Shown: positions 9,922 to 18,480 of the stretch, piece by piece | How positions within the stretch are numbered: position 1 is the first letter of the stretch | How the letters are laid out: every line of letters starts with the position of its first letter | Assembly: GCF_900109645.1 (NCBI RefSeq) | Contig: NZ_FOBG01000004.1 | Location: 310,001 to 374,000 of the forward strand | Reading direction: 5' to 3' | Source: Duganella sp. CF402 | GTDB lineage: Bacteria > Pseudomonadota > Gammaproteobacteria > Burkholderiales > Burkholderiaceae_D | DNA: 64,000 nucleotides | Notes under the pieces: generated by a model | Seen by the model: the letters and a program-made list of their open reading frames with translations, nothing else | What the model was told of the DNA's origin: nothing | Database searches by the model: none | Translations under genes and position numbers: made by a program

Positions 9922-10215
9922 ATGGAAAAGCGGAGTTATGTGTATATTCTGGCGAGCGGCATTTACGGTACCCTATACATCGGAGTTACTTCCAATCTGG
10001 TCCGGCGTGTGTGGGAACATCGCGAGGGTTTGGTTGATGGATTCACCAAAGAATACGGCGTGAAAAACCTTGTCTGGTATGAACAGCATCTTGATATTTA
10101 TGCTGCAATCACTAGGGAAAAACAGATCAAGGAGTGGCGGCGGGATTGGAAGGTTAATTTGATACAAAAAACAAATCCCTCTTGGAGGGATTTGTTTTTG
10201 GATATCTGTGCTTGA
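9922..10215 (+). CDS. Small GIY-YIG nuclease-domain protein
   Basis: A 97-residue single-domain GIY-YIG protein. The N-terminal core YVYILASG..GTLYIGVT supplies the two signature tyrosine strands, NLVRRVWEH the conserved arginine helix, and WYEQ with REKQIKEW the following strand and helix. The C-terminal NPSWRDLF is typical of the UPF0213-like group. GIY-YIG domains cut DNA or RNA in homing, repair and restriction enzymes, but this small group has no settled role. AAAGGAGAT lies 7 bp upstream of ATG. The gene is boxed in by two inverted palindromes of one family, and its last codons form a terminator-like hairpin. Its lower GC content than the neighbours suggests transfer. Confidence 0.9.
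   Translation: MEKRSYVYILASGIYGTLYIGVTSNLVRRVWEHREGLVDGFTKEYGVKNLVWYEQHLDIYAAITREKQIKEWRRDWKVNLIQKTNPSWRDLFLDICA
10167..10199. terminator. Bidirectional terminator-like hairpin inside the GIY-YIG coding end
   Basis: A perfect 15-bp inverted repeat (10167-10181 with 10185-10199) has a 3-nt loop. It has an A run on its 5' side and a T run on its 3' side, so it can act as an intrinsic terminator on either strand. It lies within the last 17 codons of the GIY-YIG gene and before its stop codon. It also sits where it would end leftward transcription from the acyl-CoA dehydrogenase operon. Confidence 0.75.
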
Positions 10216-10226
10216 TGCGTAAAATT

Positions 10227-10251
10227 GGGTTCCGGCCTTCGCCGGAACGAC
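10227..10251. repeat. REP-like palindrome, right flank of the GIY-YIG gene
   Basis: The palindrome GTTCCGGCCTTCGCCGGAAC followed by GAC is the inverted counterpart of the copy at 9817-9840. The two enclose the GIY-YIG gene, and this one ends 4 bp before the stop codon of the converging acyl-CoA dehydrogenase. Confidence 0.85.
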
Positions 10252-10254
10252 GGG

Positions 10255-11382
10255 TCAGAGGGCGCGGGCGATCAGGATTTTCTGGATGTCGCTGGTGCCT
10301 TCGTAGATTTGGCATACGCGCGCGTCGCGGTAGATGCGTTCTACCGGGAAGTCGCTCACGTAGCCGTAGCCGCCGTGGATCTGGATGGCGTCTGAACAAA
10401 CCTTCTCCGCCATCTCGGAAGCGAACAGCTTGGCCATCGCGGCTTCTTTCAGGCAGGGCAGCCCAGCGTCTTTCATCGATGCGGCGTGCAGGATCAACTG
10501 GCGCGCGGCTTCGATTTGCATCGCCATCTCCGCCAGCTTGAATTGCACCGACTGGTGTTCGAAAATCGGCTTGCCGAAGCTTTCGCGTTCGCGCGCGTAG
10601 TTCAGGGCTGCTTCGTATGCCGAACGCGCCATGCCTACCGATTGCGAGGCGATGCCGATACGGCCGCCCTCCAGCCCGGACAAGGCGATCTTGTAGCCCT
10701 GGCCTTCTTCGCCGATCAAATTCTCGGCCGGGATGCGGCAGTTCTCGAACAGGATTTGCGCGGTGTCGGATGAGTGCTGCCCCATCTTCTGCTCAATGCC
10801 GGCCACGATGTAGCCTGGCGTCGACGTCGGCACCCAGAACGCGCTGATGCCTTTCTTGCCGGCCGCCTTGTCGGTCACCGCCATAACGATCGCCACGTCG
10901 GCGTGCTTGCCGCTGGTGATGAACTGCTTCACGCCGTTCAGCACATAGTGGTCGCCGTCGCGCGTGGCGGTGGTGCGCAGCGCGGCGGCGTCGCTGCCGG
11001 TGTGCGGTTCGGTGAGGCAGAAGGCGCCCAGCATCTCGCCTTGCGCCAGTGGCCGCAGCCATTGTTCTTTCTGCTGCGCGTTCGCATACATCATGCCGAT
11101 GCTGCATACCGGGCAGTTGTTGACGGAGATGATGGTGGACGTGCCGCCATCACCTGCCGCGATTTCCTCCAGTACCAAGGCCAGGGACACGTAATCCATG
11201 CCCGCCCCGCCCAGCTCCTCGGGCACGGCGACGCCGAAGGCGCCCAGCGCCGCCAGCTCCTTCAGCTCTTCCTTCGGGAAGTGGTGTTCCTTGTCCCAGC
11301 GGGCTGCGTTGGGGGCCAGACGCTCCTGTGCGAAAGTGCGCAAGGCGTCGCGGATCATTTCGTGTTCCTGACTCAGTATCAT
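10255..11382 (-). CDS. Acyl-CoA dehydrogenase (short-chain type)
   Basis: A 375-residue FAD enzyme that introduces the alpha-beta double bond into an acyl-CoA and passes electrons to ETF. Family signatures are visible: AFCLTEPHTGSDA at about residue 120, KQFITSG, QIHGGYGYVSDFPVERIYRDA near 335-355, and the catalytic base E361 in IYEGTSDIQ, the position used by short- and medium-chain enzymes. It is the last gene of the minus-strand acyl-CoA operon, 14 bp after the SDR gene. The exact acyl chain cannot be told; a butyryl-CoA or branched short-chain substrate is likely. Confidence 0.92.
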   Translation of the reverse strand: MILSQEHEMIRDALRTFAQERLAPNAARWDKEHHFPKEELKELAALGAFGVAVPEELGGAGMDYVSLALVLEEIAAGDGGTSTIISVNNCPVCSIGMMYANAQQKEQWLRPLAQGEMLGAFCLTEPHTGSDAAALRTTATRDGDHYVLNGVKQFITSGKHADVAIVMAVTDKAAGKKGISAFWVPTSTPGYIVAGIEQKMGQHSSDTAQILFENCRIPAENLIGEEGQGYKIALSGLEGGRIGIASQSVGMARSAYEAALNYARERESFGKPIFEHQSVQFKLAEMAMQIEAARQLILHAASMKDAGLPCLKEAAMAKLFASEMAEKVCSDAIQIHGGYGYVSDFPVERIYRDARVCQIYEGTSDIQKILIARAL

Positions 11383-11396
11383 GTTGTCTCTTCTAT

Positions 11397-12071
11397 TTAC
11401 CAGCCAATGGTTGTGCCATCGTAGTTGAGGTAAGCCGCTTTATCCGACGCGGGTAGCGTCGCCAGCGTGTTGCGGATGCCTGCCGCGCTCTCTTCTACCG
11501 AGAGATCCGCGCTTTCGCCACCCATGTCGGTGCGCACCCAGCCTGGATGGAAGGCCACGCACGTCACACCTTGCTTGCCATGCACCAGCGCCGTATCGAT
11601 CAGCACCGAATTCAGCGCCGCCTTGCTGGCGCGGTACAGCGATCCCACCGGCGAGTTACGCTCGCTCAGTGAGCCCATGCGCGACGACAGCACCGCCAGC
11701 TTGCCGTTGCCGCGCGAGGCGGCCACCAGCGGCGCCAGGATCGGCAGCAGGCGCATGGCCGCCAGCACGTTGGTGTGCATGACCGAGTTGAAGTCGGTCT
11801 CCATCGGGAAACCGTCGTGGCGCGGGCCATACACGCCCGCGTTGAGGATGGCGACGTCCAGCTCTTCGCCATCGAGCTTCCAGCCGATGCCGGCTACCGC
11901 CTCGACGTTGTTCACATCCAGCTTGTGCGGCTCGGCGCCCAGCGCCGCCAGCGCGTCGCAGTCTTCCTGCTTGCGCGCGGTGGCGATCACGCGCCAGCCA
12001 TCGGCCCGGTACTGCTTGACCAGTTCCAGGCCGATGCCGCGCGAAGCGCCGATGACCAGGGCAGTCGCCAT
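11397..12071 (-). CDS. Short-chain dehydrogenase/reductase
   Basis: A 224-residue classical SDR oxidoreductase. The N-terminal cofactor motif is ALVIGASRGIG, followed by LNAG (NNAG position), the catalytic serine region VLSSRMGS, and YRASKAAL with the catalytic Tyr and Lys. It resembles C-factor/CsgA-like SDRs by its short length and the YRASKAALN run. The start codon at 12071 overlaps the stop of the thiolase gene (TAATG), so translation is probably coupled. The substrate is unknown; its place among acyl-CoA genes hints at a hydroxyacyl or related substrate, which is inference. Confidence 0.9.
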   Translation of the reverse strand: MATALVIGASRGIGLELVKQYRADGWRVIATARKQEDCDALAALGAEPHKLDVNNVEAVAGIGWKLDGEELDVAILNAGVYGPRHDGFPMETDFNSVMHTNVLAAMRLLPILAPLVAASRGNGKLAVLSSRMGSLSERNSPVGSLYRASKAALNSVLIDTALVHGKQGVTCVAFHPGWVRTDMGGESADLSVEESAAGIRNTLATLPASDKAAYLNYDGTTIGW

Positions 12072-13270
12072 TACACCAGCTCCACTGCCATCGCGGTCGC
12101 TTCGCCGCCGCCGATGCACAGCGCCGCCACGCCTTTCTTGCCGCCGGTGCGTTTCAGTGCGCCCAGCAGGGTGACGATGATGCGCGCGCCGGATGCGCCG
12201 ATCGGGTGGCCCAGCGCGCAGGCGCCGCCGTGGATGTTGACTTTGTCGTGCGGGATGTCGAGGTCGCGCATGGCGGCCATCGGCACGGCAGCGAAGGCTT
12301 CGTTGATCTCGAACAAGTCAACGTCCTTGGTGCTCCAGCCGATTTTCTTGTACAGCTTTTCGACCGCACCGATAGGCGCGGTGGTGAACAGGTTAGGCTC
12401 TTGTGCGAAGGTGGCGTGGCCGTGGATGCGGGCGATCGGCGTCAGGCCCAGTTCCCTGGCTTTCGATTCGCGCATCATCACCAGTGCGGCTGCGCCGTCG
12501 TTGATCGAGGACGACGAGGCGGCGGTGATGGTGCCGTCTTTCTTGAACGCGGCGCGCAGCGTAGGGATCTTCTCTACCTTGGCTTTCAGCGGGCCTTCGT
12601 CCTTGTCGATGACGGTGTCGCCGGCGCGCGAGGTTACGGTCACTGGCGCGATTTCCCACTTGAAGTAGCCTTCGCTGGTGGCCACTTGCGCACGCTTCAC
12701 CGATTCGATGGCGAAGTTGTCCTGCGCTTCGCGGGTGAATTCATACTTGGCCGAGCACTCTTCGGCGAAGGTGCCCATCGAACGGCCTTCGCCGGTTTTC
12801 TCGTTGCGCGAGTAGGCGTCTTCCAGACCGTCGTACATCATGTGGTCGAACATCATGCCGTGGCCGATGCGGTAGCCGCCGCGCGCTTTTGGAATCAGGT
12901 ACGGTGCGTTGGTCATGGACTCCATGCCGCCGGCGATCACCACGTCGGCGCTGCCGGCGACCAGCTGGTCGTGCGCGAAGATCGCGGCTTGCATCGCCGA
13001 GCCGCACATTTTCGACAGCGTGACGGCGCCGGTGGAGGTTGGCAGGCCGGCTTTCAACAGTGCCTGGCGTGCAGGCGCCTGGCCCTGGCCCGCCATCAGG
13101 CAGTTGCCGAAGTAGACGTGTTCGACCAGCTTGCCGTCGATGCCGGAGCGCTCGACGGCGGCTTGAATCGCTACTGCGCCCAGGTCGTGCGCTGCCTTGG
13201 CCGAGAAGTCGCCCTGGAAGGCGCCCATAGGGGTGCGGGCTGCGCCCACGATAACGATAGGATCATTCAT
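12071..13270 (-). CDS. Acetyl-CoA C-acyltransferase (thiolase)
   Basis: A 399-residue thiolase that condenses or cleaves acetyl-CoA with an acyl-CoA. Catalytic residues are visible: nucleophile C89 in KMCGSAMQ, H355 in [10 protein letters not shown] and C385 in CIGGGEA. ATG 13270 was chosen over a TTG six bases upstream because GGAGA sits 9 bp before it. The start lies inside the last codons of aceK (8-bp overlap) and the stop overlaps the SDR start, so all three are likely translated in series. Degradative thiolase versus acetoacetyl-CoA synthesis cannot be told apart; the operon context favours degradation. Confidence 0.93.
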   Translation of the reverse strand: MNDPIVIVGAARTPMGAFQGDFSAKAAHDLGAVAIQAAVERSGIDGKLVEHVYFGNCLMAGQGQAPARQALLKAGLPTSTGAVTLSKMCGSAMQAAIFAHDQLVAGSADVVIAGGMESMTNAPYLIPKARGGYRIGHGMMFDHMMYDGLEDAYSRNEKTGEGRSMGTFAEECSAKYEFTREAQDNFAIESVKRAQVATSEGYFKWEIAPVTVTSRAGDTVIDKDEGPLKAKVEKIPTLRAAFKKDGTITAASSSSINDGAAALVMMRESKARELGLTPIARIHGHATFAQEPNLFTTAPIGAVEKLYKKIGWSTKDVDLFEINEAFAAVPMAAMRDLDIPHDKVNIHGGACALGHPIGASGARIIVTLLGALKRTGGKKGVAALCIGGGEATAMAVELV

Positions 13271-15083
13271 TTTCAAAGGTCTCCATGAAGGGTGGCGGAG
13301 TCACCGCCGGAATGTTGGACAGCTCCTTGTGGAAGAAGCGGATTTGTTGCGGATACGGATAAACATCTTCCACCAGCCCCTGCTCGATGCGCTGCTTGCG
13401 CGCTTGCCAGTACTCGGGCGTGAGCAGGTCGGCGTGGTGCTTGAGGAAGTACTTGCGGATCTTCGGGTTCCCCAGCAGGAAGCTGCCAAACTGCTCGGGG
13501 AAGACATCGTGTTTGCCGATCGGGTACCACGGCTCCGACGCCATTTCTTCTTCCTCGTTGCGCGGCTCGGGGATGGGGCGGAAGTGGCAGTCGGTGATGT
13601 ATTCGATTTCGTCGTAGTCGTAGAACACCACGCGCTGGTGGCGCGTGACGCCAAAATTTTTGTACAGCATATCGCCGGGGAAGATGTTGGCGGCGACCAG
13701 CTCCTTGATGGCGTTGCCGTATTCGAGCACGCCGTGTTCGAGCTGCGCTTCGTCGTGTTCTTTTTCGGTCAGCCACATATTCAACGGCACCATGCGGCGC
13801 TCGATGTACAGGTGCTTGATGATGATCTGGTCGCCCTCTTCCTCCACCAGCGACGGCGCGAACTGCTTGAGTTCCGCCAGCAGTTCTTCCTTGAAGCGGT
13901 TGCGCGGGAAGGCGACGTTGGAGTATTCCAGCGTGTCGGCCATGCGGCCCACGCGGTCGTGGTGCTTCACCAGCAGGTACTTCTGCTTGACCAGCGCGCG
14001 CGTGGTTTCCTTCGGCGGCGGGTAGAAGTCCTTGATCACCTTGAACACGTAGGGGAAGGACGGCAGCGCGAACACCAGCATCACCAGCCCCTTGATGCCG
14101 GGCGCGATGTCGAACAGGTCCGACGAGTGGCGCAGGTGCTGCAGGTAGTCGCGGTAGAACAGCGCCTTGCCCTGCTTCTGCAAGCCGAGGATGGTGTAGA
14201 TCTCGCTGCGCGGCTTGCGCGGCATCAGCGCGCGCAGGAATTGCACGTAGGCCGATGGCACTTCCATGTCGACCATGAAGTAGGCGCGCGTGAAGGAGAA
14301 CAGCACGGCGATCTGCTCCGGGTCGCACAGTACGGTGTCGAGTATCAGCTCGCCGTGGCGGTTGTGCAGGATCGGCACCACGAATGGATACACGCGGTTG
14401 CCGTTGATGCTCTGGCCGACGATGTAGGCGCCCTTGTTGCGGAAGAACAGGCTGGAGAGCACATGGATCTGGTGATTCGGCTCGATGCGGGCGTCGCCAT
14501 ATAAGGCGTTGAGGCGCGCTTCCACTTGTTCGACGTCGCGCGTCAGGTTGGCGAATTTGGCGTCGAGCTGGAAGTTGGTGACGATGCGCTTGAGCGTGTA
14601 ATGCATGCCGTCCGCCGCCGGGTAGTAGACGCGGTAGGTCGGGCGCGGTTCGGCGGTTTCGATGTACTCGGTGGAGACCACCGGGCGCACGAAGATGAAT
14701 TCATTGTGGAAGTAGCGCCGGTGCAGGATCTTGCAGCAGACCGAGTTGAAGAAGGTTTCGGCCAGTTCCGGCTGCTTGTGATCGGACAGCATGCCGATGT
14801 AGTGCAGCTTGAGTTCGCGCCACACTTCATCGCTCAGGTCGGCGGGATCGTACTCGTCTTCCAGCAGCTGCACGCATTCTGCGACGCGCTTGTCGTAGAA
14901 ATCGATGCGCGCGCGCGCGGCGGTTTGCGCCGCCGCCCAGCTGCCGCGTTCGAAATGCTGCTGCGCCTGCTGGCTGGTCGCGCGGAACAGCCGGTAGTGC
15001 TTGTCGAAGCCCTCGCGGATGGTGCGCGCGATGTCGAACGCAATTTGCGAGCGCAGCAGTTTGGGGAAGGCGGCGTGAGTCAT
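13263..15083 (-). CDS. aceK: Isocitrate dehydrogenase kinase/phosphatase
   Basis: A 606-residue bifunctional enzyme that phosphorylates and dephosphorylates isocitrate dehydrogenase, steering carbon between the TCA cycle and the glyoxylate bypass. AceK-specific stretches run the whole length: [18 protein letters not shown] near the N-terminus, [13 protein letters not shown] mid-protein, [16 protein letters not shown], and the metal-binding [14 protein letters not shown] near residue 510. ATG 15083 has AGGA upstream; a longer open frame extends into a palindromic repeat and is not real. It follows isovaleryl-CoA dehydrogenase (99-bp gap holding the repeat pair) and overlaps the thiolase gene, so it is part of the LiuR-linked acyl-CoA operon. 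Confidence 0.96.
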   Translation of the reverse strand: MTHAAFPKLLRSQIAFDIARTIREGFDKHYRLFRATSQQAQQHFERGSWAAAQTAARARIDFYDKRVAECVQLLEDEYDPADLSDEVWRELKLHYIGMLSDHKQPELAETFFNSVCCKILHRRYFHNEFIFVRPVVSTEYIETAEPRPTYRVYYPAADGMHYTLKRIVTNFQLDAKFANLTRDVEQVEARLNALYGDARIEPNHQIHVLSSLFFRNKGAYIVGQSINGNRVYPFVVPILHNRHGELILDTVLCDPEQIAVLFSFTRAYFMVDMEVPSAYVQFLRALMPRKPRSEIYTILGLQKQGKALFYRDYLQHLRHSSDLFDIAPGIKGLVMLVFALPSFPYVFKVIKDFYPPPKETTRALVKQKYLLVKHHDRVGRMADTLEYSNVAFPRNRFKEELLAELKQFAPSLVEEEGDQIIIKHLYIERRMVPLNMWLTEKEHDEAQLEHGVLEYGNAIKELVAANIFPGDMLYKNFGVTRHQRVVFYDYDEIEYITDCHFRPIPEPRNEEEEMASEPWYPIGKHDVFPEQFGSFLLGNPKIRKYFLKHHADLLTPEYWQARKQRIEQGLVEDVYPYPQQIRFFHKELSNIPAVTPPPFMETFENE

Positions 15084-15096
15084 GTCGGTTCCTGAC

Positions 15097-15176
15097 GTCG
15101 TACCGGCGAAGGCCGGTACCCAAGCTGAGCTGGCTTGCCAGCGTTCCATTGGGCACCGGCCTTCGCCGGTGCGACG
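15097..15176. repeat. Inverted pair of REP-like palindromes (REPIN-like) between ivd and aceK
   Basis: Two palindromes of the same family, TACCGGCGAAGGCCGGTA (15101-15118) and CACCGGCCTTCGCCGGTG (15154-15171), face each other with GTC/GAC at the outer edges. A smaller stem GCTGGCTTGCCAGC lies between them. This is the layout of a REPIN. It fills the gap between the isovaleryl-CoA dehydrogenase and aceK genes. Confidence 0.85.
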
Positions 15177-15182
15177 GTCATT

Positions 15183-16367
15183 TTACTTGGTCTCGGCAAA
15201 CAGCTCGCGGCCGATCAGCATGCGGCGGATTTCGCTGGTGCCGGCGCCGATTTCATACAGCTTGGCGTCGCGCCACAGGCGGCCGACCGGGTACTCGTTG
15301 ATGTAGCCGTTGCCGCCCAGCGTCTGGATCGCCTCGCCAGCCATCCAGGTGGCTTTTTCAGCCGAGTACAGAATGGCGCCAGCCGCGTCCTTGCGCAGGT
15401 TGCGCACTTGCTCTGGCGTGGTGGCGCGATCACAGGCCTGGCCGACGGCATACACGTAAGCCTTGCACGCCATCATGGTCGAGTACATGTCGGCGATTTT
15501 GCCCTGCATCAGCTGGAACTCGCCGATCGGCTGGCCGAACTGCTTGCGGTCGTGGATGTAAGGCACCACCGCATCCATGCACGCCTGCATGATGCCCAGC
15601 GGACCGCCCGACAGCACGGTGCGCTCGAAGTCCAGGCCCGACATCAGCACGTTGACGCCCTTGCCCAGACCGCCCAGCACGTTCTCGGCCGGCACTTCGC
15701 AATCTTCAAACACCAGCTCGCCGGTGTGCGAGCCGCGCATGCCCAGCTTGTCCAGCTTTTGCGCGACCGAGAAGCCCTTGAAGCCTTTTTCGATCAGGAA
15801 GGCGGTCATGCCTTTCGGGCCGGCTTCCAGGTCATTCTTGGCGTACACCACCAGCACATCGGCGTCCGGGCCGTTGGTGATCCACATCTTGGTGCCGTTC
15901 AGCACCCAGCGGTCGCCCTTGAAGTCGGCGCGCAGCTTCATGCTGACCACGTCGGAACCGGCGTTCGGCTCGGACATGGCCAGTGCGCCCACGTGCTCGC
16001 CCGAGATCAGCTTCGGCAGGTATTTCTTCTTTTGCTCTTCGGTGCCGTTGCGCTTGATCTGGTTGACGCACAGATTCGAGTGGGCGCCATACGACAGGCC
16101 GACCGAGGCCGAGGCGCGCGAGATTTCCTCCATCGCCACGATGTGGGCCAGGTAGCCCATGTTGGCGCCGCCGTACTCTTCCGGCACGGTGATGCCGAGC
16201 ACGCCCAGCTCGCCCATCTTGCGCCACAGGTCCATTGGGAACTGGTCGCTGCGGTCGATTTCGGCCGCGCGCGGGGCGATTTCGGCGGCGGCGAACTGCT
16301 GCACGGCTTCGCGCAGCGCGGCGATGTCCTCGCCGTGGTCAAAAGTCAGGCCTGGGAGATGGAGCAT
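15183..16367 (-). CDS. liuA: Isovaleryl-CoA dehydrogenase
   Basis: A 394-residue FAD acyl-CoA dehydrogenase that converts isovaleryl-CoA to 3-methylcrotonyl-CoA in leucine breakdown. The diagnostic feature is the catalytic glutamate at residue 248 in [14 protein letters not shown], the position used by isovaleryl-CoA dehydrogenases; the usual C-terminal position has A in AGTSEIRR. Flavin signatures MSEPNAGSD and MWITNG are present. GAGGAAG lies just upstream of ATG. It follows liuR with a LiuR-type operator in the 65-bp gap, so it is probably the first regulated enzyme gene. The usual liuB/C/D partners are not next to it. Confidence 0.94.
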   Translation of the reverse strand: MLHLPGLTFDHGEDIAALREAVQQFAAAEIAPRAAEIDRSDQFPMDLWRKMGELGVLGITVPEEYGGANMGYLAHIVAMEEISRASASVGLSYGAHSNLCVNQIKRNGTEEQKKKYLPKLISGEHVGALAMSEPNAGSDVVSMKLRADFKGDRWVLNGTKMWITNGPDADVLVVYAKNDLEAGPKGMTAFLIEKGFKGFSVAQKLDKLGMRGSHTGELVFEDCEVPAENVLGGLGKGVNVLMSGLDFERTVLSGGPLGIMQACMDAVVPYIHDRKQFGQPIGEFQLMQGKIADMYSTMMACKAYVYAVGQACDRATTPEQVRNLRKDAAGAILYSAEKATWMAGEAIQTLGGNGYINEYPVGRLWRDAKLYEIGAGTSEIRRMLIGRELFAETK

Positions 16368-16415
16368 GTCTTCCTCTATTCGTTATTGGTTTGAAGCGGC
16401 CATGATACGCCGATG

Positions 16416-16435
16416 TGACGTTAACGTAAACGTCA
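16416..16435. promoter_or_regulatory. LiuR-type operator before the acyl-CoA operon
   Basis: TGACGTTAACGTAAACGTCA is a 20-bp palindrome broken only at one central base pair on each side. It overlaps the last codons of liuR and lies 49 bp upstream of the isovaleryl-CoA dehydrogenase start. A close relative lies upstream of liuR itself. Spaced palindromes of this kind in MerR-controlled genes bind the regulator dimer; assignment to LiuR is inference from position and repetition. Confidence 0.75.
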
Positions 16436-16822
16436 AGTCGCGGCGTGGACTTCCAGCATGCGCTTGCACTCGTCTTCGTGGGCCTGGATCTCGGCCAGCG
16501 ACATTTCAATGTCTTCGCGCTGTTGTTCCAGCGTTTCGCGGTGCTGCGCCAGCACGGCCAGGAAGCGGTGCATCTGGGCGGCCGAATCCTTGGGCGTTTC
16601 GTACATGTCGACCAGGCTCTTGATCTCGGCCAGCGACAGGCCGAGGCGCTTGCCGCGCAGGGTCAGCTTGAGGCGGGTGCGGTCGCGCCCGGTGTAGACG
16701 CGGTTGCGGCCGCCGGCGCCTTCGCGCGACGGGCTGAGCAAACCCTGGTCTTCGTAAAAGCGGATGGCACGCGCCGTAATATCGAATTCGCGCGCCAGTT
16801 CAGTGATAGTGTAGGTGGACAT
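16433..16822 (-). CDS. liuR: MerR-family regulator of leucine/acyl-CoA catabolism
   Basis: A 129-residue MerR-type transcription factor. The N-terminal winged helix starts TYTITELAREFDITARAIRFYEDQGLL, with the MerR hallmark RFYEDQGLL; a long dimerising coiled coil (about residues 75-120) follows. The C-terminus lacks a cysteine metal site, as expected for LiuR-type members that respond to organic effectors. ATG 16822 was chosen as the first methionine directly before the DNA-binding domain. It precedes isovaleryl-CoA dehydrogenase on the same strand, and matching palindromes flank it on both sides, which suggests self-regulation and control of the operon. Confidence 0.87.
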   Translation of the reverse strand: MSTYTITELAREFDITARAIRFYEDQGLLSPSREGAGGRNRVYTGRDRTRLKLTLRGKRLGLSLAEIKSLVDMYETPKDSAAQMHRFLAVLAQHRETLEQQREDIEMSLAEIQAHEDECKRMLEVHAAT

Positions 16823-16836
16823 GATGTGATGTGGAT

Positions 16837-16856
16837 TTCCGTTTACGTCAACGTCA
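16837..16856. promoter_or_regulatory. LiuR-type operator upstream of liuR
   Basis: This stretch shares CGTTTACGT and AACGTCA with the palindrome at 16416-16435 and matches it at most positions (read on the other strand), but has a degenerate outer half. It sits about 15 bp before the liuR start, where binding would block or remodel the liuR promoter. Assigned by similarity and position only. Confidence 0.65.
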
Positions 16857-17080
16857 ATGCATTGTAGCGCGAAATGCTGGGCGGTATCGTGCGACGTCAA
16901 ACCCGCTGCGCCAGCATGATAGCCGTCCTCTATGTGCCACCGAATAAAATTTGCCGCATAATTTCACTGACGTTTGCAGCGCGAGAGGATAGAATGTTAA
17001 TTAAAATATCTTATAACGTCACAATTTCGGCCTCCGATGCAGAGACTGACTTTCATGACGCAACGTGAAATAGTTCAATT

Positions 17081-17488
17081 ATGAATTCTTCTAATGAACG
17101 CGAAAGCTTTAGCCAGCGCCTGCAACAGGCACTCAAGAATGCCCACTACTCGCCTGACAGCCCGACCCGGCTGGCGCGCGAATTCAATATCCGGTTCGAC
17201 GGACGGCCGATTACCGTCCATGCGGCCCGGAAATGGCTGGTAGGCGAGGCGATTCCGACCCAGGAGAAGCTGCGCATGATCGCCCAATGGCTCGGCGTAC
17301 CGGCCGAATGGCTGCGCTTTGGCGGTCCGGAAGAAGGGGCGCCGGCCGGCGAGAACGGCAACGGCGTATCGCGCTTCGAATCGGCCGACGTCAAGCTGAT
17401 CGCCGATCTGCAGCGCCTGGACGAGCACCATCGTCAGATTGCGCGTGAATTTATCCGCATGCTGGTGCGGGTAAACTACCAAAAGTAG
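17081..17488 (+). CDS. Helix-turn-helix DNA-binding protein
   Basis: A 135-residue protein with a lambda-repressor-like helix-turn-helix in the N-terminal half (about residues 28-80). The pattern is PTRLAREFNIRF..RPITVHAARKWLVG..IPTQEKLRMIAQWLGV, in which a recognition helix is followed by the typical LGV-EWL turn. The C-terminal part, from ADVKLIADLQRLDE to REFIRMLVRV, looks helical and may mediate dimerisation. No enzyme domain is seen. Its target is unknown. A 258-bp non-coding stretch lies upstream, and a dyad AGCATG...CATGCT lies about 40 bp after the stop. Confidence 0.75.
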   Translation: MNSSNERESFSQRLQQALKNAHYSPDSPTRLAREFNIRFDGRPITVHAARKWLVGEAIPTQEKLRMIAQWLGVPAEWLRFGGPEEGAPAGENGNGVSRFESADVKLIADLQRLDEHHRQIAREFIRMLVRVNYQK

Positions 17489-17592
17489 ATATTTTTACGT
17501 AGTACTACGGAGAGATATTGACCGCTTGAAGCATGATGTGAACATGCTTTCATGAAACTGCGTTCATGCTTTGCCAAGTTTTGTTCGGACCG

Positions 17593-17624
17593 GGGCGCGC
17601 CATAGGCAGCGCCCTTTTTATTTT
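17593..17624 (+). terminator. Rho-independent terminator after the HTH gene
   Basis: GGGCGC pairs with GCGCCC around an inner GCC-ATA-GGC stem and is followed by TTTTTATTTT. It lies about 105 bp after the stop codon of the HTH protein and before the 60-residue gene. Confidence 0.8.
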
Positions 17625-17704
17625 CGCTATCTTTGCGAAATGTCATAGTTTCGAAGCGGATTTCAGGCACAATAGGGAGAGCTTATTTTTCGGGGAGTGA
17701 CGCT

Positions 17705-17887
17705 TTGAGCCGTCTGATGAAAAGCAATTACAGCAATGCCGCGCAGCTGAAAGACCTGATGACCGCCCCTCCCATGAGCGCCGCCCAGCATGCTGAAGTA
17801 ATGCGCAAACGCATTGCCCAGCGCCGCATGGTGGAAGAAGCCCGTGAGTTGAAGCGCGCCAGCAGTTCCTACGACGACAAGCGTTAA
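17705..17887 (+). CDS. Small conserved-looking hypothetical protein, 60 residues
   Basis: A 60-residue basic, probably helical protein of unknown function. A TTG start at 17705 is proposed because GGGGAG sits 7 bp upstream; an internal ATG at 17717 is the alternative. The C-terminal half, MRKRIAQRRMVEEARELKRA, is a charged amphipathic helix. The stop overlaps the stop of the converging ubiX gene by 4 bp. Coding is supported by the ribosome site and the clean end-to-end fit with ubiX. I do not recognise the family. Confidence 0.6.
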   Translation: MSRLMKSNYSNAAQLKDLMTAPPMSAAQHAEVMRKRIAQRRMVEEARELKRASSSYDDKR

Positions 17888-18480
17888 GCTTCGCCGCTAG
17901 CACCCTTCAGGCCCGCCCAGCGCGGCGCCAGAGCATGTTCGATCCCAAATAAATCGATGACGCGCGCCACCGTGTGGTCGACCATTTCCGCAATGGTTTG
18001 CGGGTTGTGATAAAAGCTCGGCAGCGGCGGGAAGATGATGCCGCCCATTTCCGTGACCGCCGTCATGTTGCGCAGGTGCGCGAGGTTGAACGGCGTTTCC
18101 CGCACCATCAGCACCAGCCGGCGGCGCTCCTTGAGCACCACGTCGGCCGCGCGCGCGATCAGGTTATCCGACAAGCCGTGCGCCACCGAAGCCAGGGTTT
18201 TCATCGAACAGGGGGCGATAATCATGCCGTCGCTCTGGAACGAGCCGCTGGCGATCGAGGCGCCGATGTCGCGCACCTTGTGCACCACATGGGCGTAGGA
18301 TTCCACTTCGCGCCGCTGCAAGCCAGTTTCCTGGTGCAGGGTGAGGACGGCGGCGTCGGAGATCATCAAATGTGTCTCGACGCCACCAATATGTTGCAAA
18401 TGCTGCAGCAGACGCACACCGTACACCGCGCCGGTGGCGCCGGTGATGGCAATGATAATGCGCTGTGGCCGATCAGGCAT
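17884..18480 (-). CDS. ubiX: Flavin prenyltransferase UbiX
   Basis: A 198-residue enzyme that attaches a dimethylallyl group to FMN, making the prenyl-FMN cofactor of UbiD decarboxylases used in ubiquinone synthesis. Family stretches are [18 protein letters not shown] at the N-terminus, [36 protein letters not shown], and [12 protein letters not shown]. It overlaps the preceding grxD gene by 8 bp on the same strand. The C-terminal tail after residue 175 is longer than the core. No ubiD is in the window. Confidence 0.94.
   Translation of the reverse strand: MPDRPQRIIIAITGATGAVYGVRLLQHLQHIGGVETHLMISDAAVLTLHQETGLQRREVESYAHVVHKVRDIGASIASGSFQSDGMIIAPCSMKTLASVAHGLSDNLIARAADVVLKERRRLVLMVRETPFNLAHLRNMTAVTEMGGIIFPPLPSFYHNPQTIAEMVDHTVARVIDLFGIEHALAPRWAGLKGASGEA

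Noticed and set aside
15084-15149. Longer N-terminus for AceK
   Set aside because: The extra codons are a translated palindromic repeat (WVPAFAGTT), a common artefact of this repeat family; AGGA supports ATG 15083.
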